A DNA stretch of 64,000 bases from Ustilaginoidea virens. Taxonomy: Eukaryota; Ascomycota; Sordariomycetes; Hypocreales; Clavicipitaceae. Both the position numbers and the translations under genes were made by a program. Numbering within the stretch: position 1 is the first letter of the stretch; the number at the start of each line of letters is the position of its first letter. Location: the NCBI RefSeq assembly GCF_000687475.1, contig NC_057320.1:3596001-3660000 (forward strand), given 5' to 3'. The notes under the pieces are model-generated. The model saw only the letters and a list, made by a program, of their open reading frames with translations. It ran no database searches and was not told the DNA's origin. Positions 23,535 through 36,445 of this stretch are shown piece by piece.

Positions 23535-26500
23535 ATAGAGGGATTACTACCTGAAAGGCTTAGGCCTTACGCTAATACCATCACAGAGGACTAGGCCAAT
23601 TTAAAAGGGCAGATTGACCCTACTAATACCACGGACGAATAGTTATATAATCGTATGGCCTACCTTATCAATAACTATACAATAGGCGATAAGATAGATA
23701 ATGATTTATAGGAATAATTCCGTAATAATTATAAGGAATAGACCGAGGAGCTATTTAACCGTATTAATAAACGGCTTCTATAGGAATTCTAAATAACCCT
23801 ATGGGAACGTGGGGTATACGTTAAAAGCATAGGATCGTTAGCAGTTAAAACCCTTACCTACTGTCTCCAATAAAAGTATATGCCTAAGTGGCCTTAAGAG
23901 GAAATAGATCTCCAATTTATACGCAAAACCTTTATATCTTAGTTAAATCTAGATAGGGAATAATTAGTTCCTACTGCTTATACCGAACGGGAGATATAAA
24001 TAAACTAGAATATCCCCTCTATTATAAGCTTAAGGAATTCACTCCTTACTATAATTGTTCGAATACCCTTATGGATACCCTTACGGATGCCCTTATAGAT
24101 ACCCTCGCGATTGCTATTACGAATACCCTTACGATTACCCTCGCAAAGACCTTTATAAGCCCCTTCGACCCCTAGGGACTTTATAATACTAACGGCATAA
24201 TAACCCTTTATCCCTCTATCTACGTTAAAGAAGGCCCTTATTCCTATTAAAGAAGAAAAGGGCCGGCCGCTATAATAGAAAAGGAAAGCGTCTATTTATA
24301 GGCCGCTATTTAAAACAGGGGAAAGCTCCCGATAATAGTAATATTCAACGGACGATAACTATAGCCCGACCGACTAAATACTTCATCTTAAGGGTTATAC
24401 CCCTAGCCGAGCTAGCTGAAGCGGCTATCTTAATACCCCTTAGAATCATAATATGCCTATAAGGACCAAAGGTCAGGTTATAGGCCCTAATAATATACTT
24501 CAATCAATAGAGAGCGCCGATAGTAATACCCTTGAAGTTGCTGGCGATACCCTCTAAGCTATTAATATCAATATTCCCTAATATACCGCTACTAGCAGCA
24601 CCGGGCAAGCCCCTAATATTGATAAAATAGCTGCCCCTAATGCTAGATATTATAAATTATAGTATCGTAGCCACAACCTATAGGCCCGGATGCCTTAACC
24701 ACCGGCTCTAATGCCTCACCCGATAATGCTAAAGATAGGCATAGTACTAAACCCCTCCTAGTACTATCGGCCTACCTAGGCCGATAAACGGACCGTCTTA
24801 ATAGGAGGACCAGTAAACCTAGACCGACCCGGGTTATAGGATAACCTAGCTAGAGATCCCGCTAGCCTACTGTAAGGCTACCGATAAGCCGTTCTGGAAT
24901 ACCCTCCGGAATACTATTAAGAAGATTATACCCGAAGAGCTTATGCAAAGGCCGGGTTTAATAATATTTTAAAGAAGATATCTGACCTTTTATATAGCTA
25001 TCGTATAGAGGATAGATATAGCGGCAAAATAGATGACTTCTTTATACTAAAGGTAGTATCCTTTAAGAGTAAGTGCTGCCTTTTAGAATTGCCCGATTAT
25101 ATACTTATAAGAGCCTTTTAAATTATACTAATCGGCGATATTAAGATATATTACTTTAATAATATCGAATGTATTTATAATACCCTTACTTTTGACGATA
25201 TAGTACATAAAGTTAAAAGCTATTTCGAGAATAAGAGTATAGAGCAATTTTATTTGCATTATTAGAATAGAATAACGCTTTAATTAACTATTATGAAATA
25301 TCCTAATAAGTTAAAGCTTGAATGCCTTAATATCCTACTAGAGGAACTTCAATACCTATATTATGGTCTTTTTCCCCCCTTTATAGCTGATATAAAGCTT
25401 CATCGATAAGTACTTAACGCTATTAGGGATACCCCTAAGTGTAGCCAGGCTATATATCGTTATGCCTTTATATTCGAAGGCCTTACCGCTAACCTATGGC
25501 GATCCCTTTCTATCTACGAGATTACCTATATGACTTAATAGCATTAATTCCTTCAATAATAATAATAGCCTTAGCAATATTAGGATATTAAAGATGCTAA
25601 TATTAATAATAATATAGCGTTATTTACAGATCGTAGATATAGTCAATCCTACAACCGGTATTAATGCCCCTAACGATACGGATCCCCTTAATAGTAATAA
25701 TAGAATCGCGCCTTTTTAGCTAGGCCCTATTAAAAAAGATGCTTTATTTGCAATAAATTAGGATGTTAGTTATCTAACTATACTGATAAAGAGCAATAAG
25801 AATTAAAGGCATAATAGCTAAAGAACCGCTCTAACCGGACCGCTTTTAATAATAAGAAATTCCGCGTTTTCCTATAGGAATACAAAGGGACTACCGATTA
25901 AGCCCTTAAAGATGCCGATTTTGATGATATTATTAAAGATATTGAAGTTATAATGGCAGGGGTTATATATTGGGATATAGAGGATGCTATCGCACTATAA
26001 TTTATAGCCACTTAGTATTTCTTAGCCCCTATATAAATAGAACTGCTACCTTTTTTATCTATTAAGATATTGCAAGCCTTATAAGATGAATTATGCCGAT
26101 ATACCTTCCTATAAATTGACCCCTTCTGAATGCCCTTACTAGACTATAATTCTGCCTTTCTAGAAGAAGAACGCTATAGTAACTATACCTTCCGCGGAAT
26201 CCTACCGGATACTAGCGCCTCCGGCCTATCTATAGTAGGCATAGGTTAAGTAAAAGCCCTAATGAGATTAATGAAATCTTTAACGATTAAGTCAATAGAT
26301 ACGCAGCATACTATTAATTTTAGAGCAGGTTCTACTATATCTTCTGGTATATTAAATATCCCGATAATATTCAGCAATATCCCCTTTTATATTCTTAATA
26401 GTGGCACCCCCTTTCTCTATTCTATTATAGATATAGATAGGATAGGCGTAAAGCTAGATAATATTAATAACTTGCTTATTAAAGGGGATATTAAGGTTCT

Positions 26501-29246
26501 AATTATTAGGAAATAGGGATATCTATAGTGGACTCTTAATGCCATAGATACTACTGCCTTCCACCTCTTATTATAGGAAATCTATTAGCTTTATCGTCGA
26601 TTTAGGCACCCCTCTATTAATAGGCTCTCTAAATTGCTTCAACGGGCTGGTTATAATAATATTGACCGCAATATTATCGAGAGCATTACCTATATATGCT
26701 ATTAATACTAGATGAATGCAAAGGCATTTAACCGGTTTAAATTCACCCTTAAGGATGATAATACTAGCCAATTTAACTATAAAATTATTGTCGATATCCT
26801 TTACATTAATAATTGGCTGGTATTATATATCGTGGATGCTGCAATAAGCTTCCAGGCAGTTAGGTTCCTCGATCTATAAAGATAGAAGGCCTAAAACGTC
26901 TAGAATACCCTTAAGGAATACTAGATTAATACTTACTTTAGCCCGCCGGATTAGATAGTTTATAATACTAGACCTAACTTCGCTTCTGCTAAATTCCGCC
27001 ATAATGCCCGGCTTCTATCTATTAATATAGATGAAATTCCTATAGAAGCCTATAATAGTATTAGCAAAATCGAAAGATATTATGCCCTATTACGCCAAGC
27101 CTATACTATTGTTGATAATAAAGTAGGCGACCTAATGATAAAGGAATAGAAATTATAGCTCGCTATAAAAGCTATTAATAATTCCGCTGGACCTAACGGT
27201 CTAGTGCCTACGTTATTAGTCTTTAGAGTATATCCTCGACTTATAGATGACTTACCCTTTAGCCTATTAGTATTATAATATGCCTTGATATTACGAAAGG
27301 CTACTAATGAAGCTAGGAAATGCCTTACTAAGCGATAGGTTTGCAATACCTTCGCCTAATAGAACGGCCCAAATATATAGCCTATCTACTAACTACCCCT
27401 ATAGTCTGATGTATAAGTATAGAGAGAAAAGGGTGGATAGTATAGGCTATACCGGCTAATCAGCCTCGAAGGTGAGACCTATATCGTATAAATGCCATAT
27501 AGCCCTATTAAGTTCCGGTTAACGGTCGTTAAACCCTATAACTACGACCCCGATATAGACGATCCTAAAGATATTATTTATACTAAAGGCCTAGCCCGTC
27601 CCGGTAGGATAGAAGTTAGGATATCGGCTGTAGCTATACCTCTAGCCGCGATAATACCTATAGCCGCGATATATCTATCGCCAGCTACTAGCCCTAATCA
27701 AGTCAGGCCAGTATTACCAGCAAGGGTGGTATCTAATATTATAATTAATAAGGACTAAGAAGAGGCTCTTATTAATACTATCGCTTCTAATACTATTATT
27801 AACGCCTCTTTCCTAACCGCTAAAGAGTAAGCCGACCTATAGCTTGCTAGCTAATTATGCTAGGAAGGTAAGATTACGACCCCTAGAGACCCTTTTGAGT
27901 AATCGGACCATATAGAGATTAAAGCATTATAAGCCCATAATATATTCCGATTTATTACCTTTAATATCGATCAATATAGAGCCTAATACCTATTTAACTT
28001 ATATATAGTACAAGAAATTAAGGGTAAAGGTATGGATATACTATACAAGAAGTCTAGGCTTATTATTTAAGGGCATAGTGATAATGAAAAGCGATTAATA
28101 TTGATTTAGTCCCCTATAATCTAATGGGCTAGTTAACGGTTACTTATATTAATAGCCCCTTTATTATAATACTCCTACGGCCTATTTCTTTAGATATAGG
28201 ATATTACACAGGCTTATGTGCAGTTATTAACTACCCTCAATCGGACGATTATTACTAAGCTACCTAAGCAGATAGCCTACTAATATCCTAATAATACTAT
28301 TATAGAAGTGGTCAAGCTATTATACGGAATAGCTAAGGCAGGCTTTAACGCTAAGCCTAAAACGAAGCTATTACTAACCATACCCCTGATATTTAACGGG
28401 TGTATACTGACGGCTAATGCTGACGGTATAATATTGCGCTAGAAAGGTCAAAGTAAGAAGATCGCGACTATCAATAAGAATGTACCTATGGCCTAGCGTA
28501 ATTATATCGAATAATGCGCTTGCAGTGCTTATATAGCTATAGTCTGCTAGCCTGAGGCGTCTTTCGACCTGTCCGTCGCGGCATAATATTAATAGCCTAA
28601 CCCTAAGGATATCGCGAGGTTAAATAAGTGCCTTTAATAGTAGCGCAATAACCAGGATCGTGGCTTACGGTACATCAATTTGGCCCTTACTATAGCTAAG
28701 ATCTTTGTATTTATTGACGGATCCTTTGCCAATAATAAAGATTTAAGCTCCTAGATTGGTTACATGATTATATTAAGGAATGAGGCAGATACTGCGAATA
28801 ACGCCTTCCAGCTGACCGGTAATATCATTACTTACAGCTCTATAAAGAGTAAGTGGGTAATACGCAGCGCACTCGCTTTAGAGCTATATAGTATAGTGTA
28901 AGGGGTCGATATCGTATATACGATAGGCACAACCTTTAATATAATTACTAGTAGGCTGGGATTGCCGAAGATCCCTATAGTTATATATATGGATTTATTT
29001 TCGCTATACGAATGCCTAGTTAAGCTAGGCACTACTAAGGAAAAGAGGCTTATAATAGATATTATAGCCCTATGATAGTCATACGAGCGCCGGGAGATTT
29101 ATAAGATCTATTAGATTAATGGGAATGATAATCTCGCCGATATAATAACTAAGGGAACGCCTAATAAAGCCCTTAAGACCTTCGTCGACTAAAATAAGGC
29201 TGTTATACGTGTGGAAGGGTGGGTAAAGAGGTCGGTTAATATCTGA
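23535..29246 (+). pseudogene. Copia-B2 Gag-Pol polyprotein, inactivated, RT catalytic site deleted
   Basis: A single frame of 1,904 codons runs from ATA 23535 (ATG in Copia-B1) to TGA 29244-29246. It shows the same order as Copia-B1: gag-like region, protease (D-T-S-A-S near 26210, G changed to S), integrase (about 26580-27150), RT and RNase H. RT is broken: between the shared motif V-K-L-L-Y-G-I-A near 28315 and A-G-F-N-A-K-P-K near 28345, 255 bp present in Copia-B1 (13327-13581) are missing, including M-Q-T-D-D-T. The deletion joins two AGGCAGGC direct repeats and keeps the frame. The stop load looks higher than in Copia-B1. Confidence 0.91.
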
Positions 29247-29545
29247 CTGCATTTAGAAGGTATTGGTGATATCATATGTGGCAAGTGGGTGGATTTCCTT
29301 GTGTTCAATACTACATTTGCTGCTTTTACTGCGTTTACTGCTGCCCCTTTTTGCCCCCTTATTTTGGCTGCGATATTCAATATACCGGCTATTGTACGGT
29401 ATGAGGCTGTATAAGCCGGCCGCGCGGCGCGATAGCGTTATCGGCGGCATAACCTGCCGAGACTGCGCCGCCCTTTCTTTTCTATATATGCGTCTTATAT
29501 CCTAGCGATTCCGATATTTGCTTCTATAAAAAGAGAAGTTGCCAG

Positions 29546-29877
29546 TGTCGGAATCGCTATCGCAAGGTGCCTAATTGGGCATATTGCGACGAATGTGCCG
29601 CGCATACTTGTTACGCACGATGTGGCCACTTTTGCCCTTATGCCCCTGAGCCCGGTAGGGCACGCGGGCAGTCCGGCCCGACCGCGCCGAAGCACGTGAC
29701 TACGGCACGCATAAAAAGGCTATATCGTATAATTACTCTTTTGCTTCCTTTCTTTCCTCTTAGTTAGTTAGTTATAATCAAAGAAGTAATCATACCTTTG
29801 ACCGGTGACCTCACGGTACTTGATACCACGCGCGCAACCCTACGTATAACTGGGTACCCCTTGATGTGACACCAACA
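29546..29877 (+). repeat. Copia-B2 3' LTR (332 bp)
   Basis: It starts TGTCGGAATCGC after the GAGAAGTTGCCAG purine-rich end and finishes CCAACA. It has the same length as its 5' partner. AAAAA follows. Confidence 0.93.
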
Positions 29878-29882
29878 AAAAA

Positions 29883-30351
29883 CCCAACGAAAAGTCAGTC
29901 TGCCCAACCGTGCCCAGTCTGTGCCCAATATCCTACCCAGTGCCTACCTAACCAAGCCCAGTGGCTTATAGCGGTGTGCCGGATGCCCTATAATAGCCTG
30001 CCGTACGAGCCGGAAGCCCTATATCGGTGTGCCGTAAAGGCTCGATATAGCGGGTGACTATATGTAGAAGGCCGAAAGTACTGGTATTAGTAAGATTTGC
30101 CCATTTAGTAATCCCGTAGAAATGCGCCGCCTGTTGTGGGCCCTGTGGCCCGCTGTGACCGGCCGCTGTGGCCGGATGTGGGTCGCTGTGCCGGTGCCGT
30201 GACCGGCGCTATGGCCCACTGTAATCGGCGCTATGGGGCGCTATGCCCCACCATAGCGCCTGGTATAGCCACCGCGATATCTCAACGTAGAGACATCATA
30301 CGGTAGCGAGACTAGTACCAAAATATAGCTAAAAAGGCGCTGATTTCAATA
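29883..30351 (-). repeat. LTR-X of C2-m1 (coding 3' LTR), part 2
   Basis: This continues 22430-22686 after Copia-B2. It includes the GC-rich block (about 30130-30270) and ends ...GCTGATTTCAATA. CCCCCTCTG, the reversed polypurine tract, follows directly, marking this as the 3' LTR in coding sense. Confidence 0.92.
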
Positions 30352-31182
30352 CCCCCTCTGATTAGCAATATAGCTAATCCTAGCGTTAGAATAAAAGAAA
30401 GAAGTCCCGTAAAAAATCAAAAAAAAAAAAAATTTAAGCTATAGGGATTGCAATCCTAATAGCTGCCGAAATATAGGGAATTTCGGGCTTGGAAGTGGTT
30501 TGGTCAGTCCATCCACAGGCATATCTATTATGGGTAAATATAATATTTTTACGAGGCTGTTATAGGCCTTATTATGTATATACCGGAATTTAAGCAAGGT
30601 ATGCTTAGTGCGGGCATACTGATTTGGGTTATTTGCGTTGGAAATAGACCCTTAGTTATCGCAATATAGTAGTATCAGGCGTTAAATATCGACCTAGATT
30701 TCTTTAAACAAATTAGATATCCACTCTACTTCGCGAATCGCCTTAAGTATTGCATTAGACTCAGCTTCAAGCATTAATAAAACTATAATCGAAGACTATT
30801 TTGACCTTTAGCTAATCGGTCCACTATTTAAGGTAGTAAGATAACTACTAGTGGACTTAGAAGTAAGCCGGCACCCAGCAAAATCGCTATTAGAAAATGC
30901 AGCTAATACTATAGTAGCTTTAGCGGCTCGGTAATAAATGGCTGTATTTGCCGTATTAGCTAAGTAGCGAAAAGTGCCCTTAGTAGTATTTGTTAAAATC
31001 CTATAGTAGCCTACTAGGCTGCTGGCCTTATGCCCTACTGGCCTACTAACCTTCTGGCCCTTATACCGCCTCTTGGACTTATGGTAGTATTACCTTAGGC
31101 CTTTGCCTTTTACCTTAAGGATTTTCAGTGGATTATTTACTGTATATCAAGTAAGGTAGGCCTTGTTGAAAAAGGTGTGGCA

Positions 31183-31325
31183 TTGCTAAATTAGCGTGGT
31201 GGGCCTACTAGTGTGGTGGCGGCCTACTAGTGTGGTGGCTAGTCTACTAGTGTGGTGGGTAGTCACTAGCGTGGTGGTTAGTCACTAGCGTGGTGGCTAA
31301 TTACTAGTGCGGTGGTTAGGGTGGT
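31183..31325 (+). repeat. GTGGTGG/CTAGT minisatellite in solo LTR-Y
   Basis: About seven imperfect units of 17-20 bp built on CACTAGCGTGGTGG(C/G)TAGT. The block stands where Copia-C1's LTR has other repeats. Confidence 0.85.
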
Positions 31326-31437
31326 TGGAAAGGCTGGATATAGTGGGGCTGCTGACGTATTATATACGTGGCATAGCGAGCATTACGGGGAGCTTTCTTA
31401 CTGGCTACCTTGGATGCCTGGGCCCACCCCTCCTTCG

Positions 31438-31448
31438 TGTATATATAG
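31438..31448 (+). promoter_or_regulatory. Possible TATA box of LTR-Y
   Basis: TGTATATATAG lies in a conserved stretch of LTR-Y and recurs in the copy at 47077-47087, about 290 bp before the LTR end. It is a plausible core promoter by motif only. Confidence 0.3.
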
Positions 31449-33612
31449 GATAGCTTTTCCCCTTCTTTCTAGATAGTAGAAGGGTAGCACAATCGAGTCT
31501 GTTAATACACTACATGCCTCTTAACTTCTTACCTTCCCTGCGTTTTCTGGTTATCTTATATTTGCCTTGCCTTTACACTTGCCCTACTTTATAGCACTTG
31601 TATAGTCTTAGGACTTAGTGAAAAATCTAGTATTATACTAAGATTAGTTCACAGGTCGCAGACAGTCTTATGCCATCTAGCTAGCTAGTAAGGCTTTGCT
31701 TTTATAGTAACCTTGAGAATTGCAATAGTATTAAGCTGTATAGTAGAAGCCTATTGCATATATCGTGATAGGTATTGCGTTAGAAAGGTAAGGTCAGGTC
31801 TTAATATTATCATCAACTATATCGATATCCCTACTAGCTGCTGGAATAAGTATTAATTACTAGCATCCAGCGGCATATTATTAGCCTCAGACTCAGTAAG
31901 TATACCGGGCTATAGTAGGATTAGATATAGTTATACGTCCTTAAGGTTGAATTTCTTATGGACTTCCGTAATAAATTGCGATTAGTGCAGCTATAATAGG
32001 CCCTTTTCTCTATCCCTAATAATCTATACTCTAAGAAAGAAGGAGGCAGGTCCTCAGTCTTTTATAGTATAAACCTTATGGAATTTGGCCTTAAGCTAGT
32101 CAATATAGCTAAGGTCCGGACCGATAATTAAGCAGTTATCCACATAGGTTATAATAAAGGTATGTATTCCTTTATTATAGAAGATAGCGGTATTAGAAAG
32201 TAATAGCTTAAAACCCTTTTGCACTAGAAGGTCTTTTAACTATAATTACTATTCGCGAGGGCCTTATTTTAACCTATATAAGGCTTTCTTTAACAGAATA
32301 ACCTATGATGCAGAGGGGTTATATCTAACCTTAGTAAGTAAGGCTAGAAGTCGTTAATGCTATTAGTCAGACTATAAGGCTAGGTTAGGTAAGAGTAGGC
32401 TTTCTATAAATTCTAGAAAACTAGCTGGAATCTCCATATAAATCGTCTCTAGTAGTTTACTATTTAGAAAGGCACTAATAAAATCGATTTACTTTATTTC
32501 CTAGTTGTTTGCAGTAGTAAGAGTAAGGATAATCCTTTATATTAGTGGGATCGAAGTAGAGGCATAGGTTTCCGTAAAGTCTTGCCTAGATACCTATATA
32601 AAGCCTTTAACAACTAATCGTGCCTTATATTTAACCGGGTTATTATTTGTATCTTTCTTTTTACGAAAAATAGGCTAATTACATAATATCTTCCTACTAA
32701 TAGAAATACTAATCTTAAGAATAAATTAGAAGATATTTAAATCGATTAATTACTCGAATTCCGAAAATAAGGCTTTAACCTAGCTATCCTTATGTAGGTT
32801 ATATAAGACTTCCTTCCAGCTATTAGGCACACCTTCTGGGGCCTGTTTTACAGCCTTTACCTTACAGTAGATATCGTGCATTTATTAGTAAAAAGCATAA
32901 GAAGGGGGGAAATTCTATATAGAAGCCTCTAGGGGGCTACTTAAATATCTAAAAATCTAGTTGTTTTTCGGCTAGGTAGGTAGGAAAGCATCCCATTGGT
33001 CAGCTTATAGGCCAGAAAGTAACCTATAGTATCTGTAATTTAGGATATCTTATATATCTTGTATCTATGGCTATATTCTTCCTCGGGTACTAATTTTACC
33101 CTTAGTAGCCCTAATTTAGTATAGCTGAATAGGCAGCTTTTCTAATACTCGAAATATTTTCTCCTATAGTCTCTCATTTAATACGATATCTAGACTCTCG
33201 AATTTCAGATATTTTAGTATAGGCAGCATTTTACTATAGCGAAATGCTGCATTTATTAGGAAGCCGGACGAAAAGGCAGAATCTATTATATCGGAAAGTC
33301 GCAGAAAATCAGTATGTGTAGGGCTTTAAGATTTAGACTACTGAAAATTTAATATATAGGGCGAGTCAGAATTTTTATATATGTGGGGTATGCCTACTTT
33401 TGTAATGGATTCGGAAAATCTCTAAGATTGAGATTCCTAGTAATAAGCGCTTTCTATATTTCCTAGCATTTATAGCCTTTTTGTATAAGAAAAGGCTGTA
33501 TTTTCCTTAGCTGGTAAAAAAGGACTGTCTTGCCTAAGCTAAAAAGCTGAGTTAGGCTAAAGCGATTTAGAATTGAAAGACGGCGAATTGCTAAGAAATG
33601 TTGCAGAGTGCT

Positions 33613-33790
33613 ATGGTAGGCCCATTAGGTATAGTGGGCCTACTGGTTATAGCAGGCCTATTGGTAGTGGTGGGCCTACTGGTTGTGGTAGGCCTGTAGC
33701 CTATTGTGGATCCGTATGCTATATTAGGCCTATTGGTTATAGTGGGCCTATGGGCTGTATTGGATCCATAGCCTATAGTAGGCCTATGCC
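33613..33790 (-). repeat. ~18-bp GGCCTA-type tandem array in C2-m1
   Basis: About ten imperfect units of GGCCTACTGGTTGTGGTA-like sequence. They lie in the C2-specific region between integrase and RT. The same array occurs at 39855-39985 and 63394-63530. Confidence 0.85.
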
Positions 33791-35716
33791 CTCGGCTACG
33801 CCTAAAATAGGCATATTTAGGCGAGGCGACTTCTAAATAAGCTCTTCTAAAGCAATTTAATCGTTATTTACCCCCTCTAAATTAGAAGGCGATTGGAAAT
33901 CAAAAGTGCCCTCTAAGCTACTTAAAATAGGGCCTATTTCTTTATTTTAGTAGGTGAAGATAATAAAAGAGGTCTTAATGACGACTTAGCGATGTGGGAT
34001 GTAGACGAGGTAGGTGCCGTTACCTAGTATAGCTAGTAGCCTACCTAACTCGGTCCGGGGGGCTAGCTTATAGCTAATAACCCGTTTTTCTAGAGGGATT
34101 AGCACCTCTATAGCCATACTAATAGCCCTAAAGCTAGTAAGGTTGGGTAGGTGGTAGTGCGTAATTTCCGGAAAGTCTTTCTTTAATTCCTCGAAAGGTA
34201 ACAAAAAACGGTTTGTAACTACTGTTAGATTTACTAAGGTAGTAATACTAAGAATCACTACAGACTAAAGGTAAGAAGGTAGCCGAGACTAAAGTATAGT
34301 AGCTCTAAGTCGGTTAACGATAACCCGTATAGAGCGTTTTACTAACCCATTTTGCTTATAAATATAAAGGGAAGAGGTTAAAAAATCCATACCCTTAAGA
34401 GCTAGCTAGGCTATAATAACATCGTTAATTTCCTTACTACTATTATAGTGGAATTTAATAGCTGATTTGCCGTAGCGATTCTTAAGACCTTAGAAGAACC
34501 CCTATAATATTGGGAATACCATAGGTCCTTTCTTATTAGGTAGTAAATACACCTAATAGAAGCGAGATTTCTAGTCTACTAAGATAAGGCAAATAGGGCG
34601 TTTATTATATAGTAGAGGGTTAATTTAGAAGATATCGCCCTCTATAATATCCAAATAATGCATAGGGTCTGGTATAGCCCCTAATATAAAATGCCGTACT
34701 AACTTCGCCCTTTTATAGGCGATATAGTTAAAATCAGAATCCTTTACCTTACTAAGATTAGGTAACCCTATGGTTAATACATAGGTTTTCTTTAAAAGTT
34801 AGATTCCGATGTGCCTAAGCTGGATATGCTAAAGTCCGGCTAGTAATAGCAGCTTTTAATATTCTGTATTAGCGGCTGGTATTATAATTAGGGCTAGGTT
34901 GAGGGTGACCGGGGCCCTCTATAGTGGTTAGACTATATTAGAAATAGCAGCCTCTATTAGTACCACCGAAAAACTAGGATTAGCTAGTAGGTCAGCTTGC
35001 GAATTAGCTAGTAAATATAGAAAGTCTAAGTCAGCTAGTAGGGTAGGTAAATCATCTAGCAGGGGATATTCCTTATATTCTTCTAGGTTAGCTAAAGCGG
35101 GTATTTCGACCGAGATACTATATAAAGCCAGATGATTTTAGCTAATATAATATAAAAACGGCAAATCTACCCCTTTCTATTGTAAAAAGAAGCTATACTT
35201 CTTAAAATTAAGAAGCCTAATGCACTTATTATTGCTATTAACTAGGCTTTAGCCCTAAATACTGCTACGATTTAGATAGTATTTAACGCCACTAAAGATA
35301 TTAATATTAAAAGCTGGTATGAAGAGGGCGTTAGTCAGCTCTAAGGTGCCCCACCGAAGTAGGTTAGTACCCTATAGTATAGTAAAACGCGCTGTGCCCC
35401 ACTTACTAGGCTTAATTAGTCCACCACCTATGCTAATGACTGGTCTATTTCCGGTATAGTATTGGAAGTAGGTAAAGTGCTTTTTATCGTTAATAATATA
35501 TACCATAGAACTAGTATTATAGAGTAAAGAATCTATTGGCGTTTTCCCACCGGATTATACACTATAGCTGGTAGCTAGAAATTGCATATATTTGCGGTCC
35601 TAGAAGGAAGAATAGGCTATCTTACTAGGTATAAGACTTAGAGTATTATAATTTCCTAATATAAAGGAATTAATAGTCTTTTCCTTTTTATCGGTCTTTT
35701 ATAGGGTATCTACTTT

Positions 35717-36431
35717 TGTTGAAATCAGCGCCTTTTTAGCTGTATTTTGGTACTGGTCTCGCCACCATACGACGTCTCTGCGTTGAGATATCGCGGTGGC
35801 TATACCAGGCGCTATGGTGGGGCATAGCGCCCCACAACGCCGATTACAGTGGGCCACAGCGCCGGTCACGGCACCGGCACAGCGCCCCACAGCCGGCCAC
35901 AGCGGCCGGTCACAGTGGGCCACAGAGCCCACAACAGGCGGCGCATTTCTACGGGATTACCAAATAGGCAAAACAGCACCTTCGGCCTTCTACATACAGT
36001 CACCCGCTACACCGCGCCCGTACGGCACACCGATATAGGGCTTCCGGCCCGTACGGCAGGCTGTTATAGGGCATCCGGCACACCGCTACAAGCCACTGGG
36101 CTTGGTTGGGTAGGCATTGGGTAGGATATTAGGCACAGACTGGGCACGGTTGGGCAGACCGACTTTTCGTCGGGTTTTTCACTATTTTTGCGGTTTTTCA
36201 TTATTTTCAACCACTTTTTCAAGATGGTAGAAATATACCCAAAATTCCCTCTTTCTAGCTAGAATAGTCACTAACAATTAGAATCAGATTTCCCTAACAT
36301 CTTTGCTCTGGTCAACCTCTCGTGCGCTTTAAATCTTTAACCAGCTCTTTATTTTATTTTGCAACGCCTTATACGCCACTATCGGTATCCAGTACATTTC
36401 CAATAGTATTCTGAATCACTATTTTGCAATA
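35717..36431 (+). repeat. LTR-X, 5' LTR of C2-p1 (715 bp)
   Basis: It starts TGTTGAAATCAGC and ends TTTTGCAATA (CA to TA). It contains a GC-rich block (about 35800-35945) of interleaved GGCCACAG, CCGGTCAC and related inverted motifs. Open frames in this block are by-products of GC richness. Confidence 0.94.
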
Positions 36432-36445
36432 GGTTAGGAGCCCGG
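36432..36445 (+). other. C2-p1 primer-binding site
   Basis: GGTTAGGAGCCCGG directly follows the 5' LTR. C2-p2 has GGTTATGAGCCC at the same place, which is complementary to the anticodon arm of initiator tRNA-Met. Confidence 0.65.

Larger units (their letters stand above)
22687..29877 (+). mobile_element. Copia-B2 LTR retrotransposon, complete ends, internal deletion
   Basis: Two 332-bp LTRs (22687-23018 and 29546-29877) flank it, with TSD AAAAA (22682-22686 and 29878-29882). It lies within the left LTR-X of C2-m1. It is colinear with Copia-B1 apart from small in-frame indels and a 255-bp deletion in RT. Confidence 0.94.
30991..31727 (+). repeat. Solo LTR-Y (737 bp), TSD GTATT
   Basis: It starts TGTTAAAATCC and ends TTGCAATA (CA to TA). 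It is flanked by GTATT at 30986-30990 and 31728-31732 and has no internal Copia sequence, so it is a solo LTR left by recombination of a full Copia-C1-type element. The intact target is seen in C2-m2 near 61465. Confidence 0.93.
30439..35711 (-). pseudogene. C2-m1 Pol (protease to RNase H), split by a solo LTR
   Basis: The minus-strand continuation of the gag at 43279-45203. In coding order: protease near 35480-35560, integrase zinc and core (about 34870-34330), integrase C-terminal part (to about 33950), the long C2-specific region (about 33930-32870), RT (about 32830-32030) and RNase H (about 31990-30440). RNase H is cut by the solo LTR-Y at 30991-31727; removing it and one GTATT restores the alignment with C2-m2. 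The RT core reads Y-V-D-N-C near 32140, where C2-m2 keeps Y-M-D-D-C. Stops at Gln/Trp sites are frequent. The end was set at 30439 by the aligned TAG of C2-p1. Confidence 0.88.

Noticed and set aside
29495..29695. Minus-strand frames opposite the Copia-B LTRs (also 14706, 22651, 7798)
   Set aside because: These are antisense shadows of the LTR sequence.
31183..31325. CRISPR-like repeat array
   Set aside because: Units are directly adjacent and imperfect, without unique spacers, and lie inside an LTR of a eukaryotic retrotransposon.
35717..36431. LTR-X as an independent MITE or SINE (TGTTG...CAACA ends)
   Set aside because: It is always next to Copia-C2 primer-binding site or polypurine tract, so it is that element's LTR.
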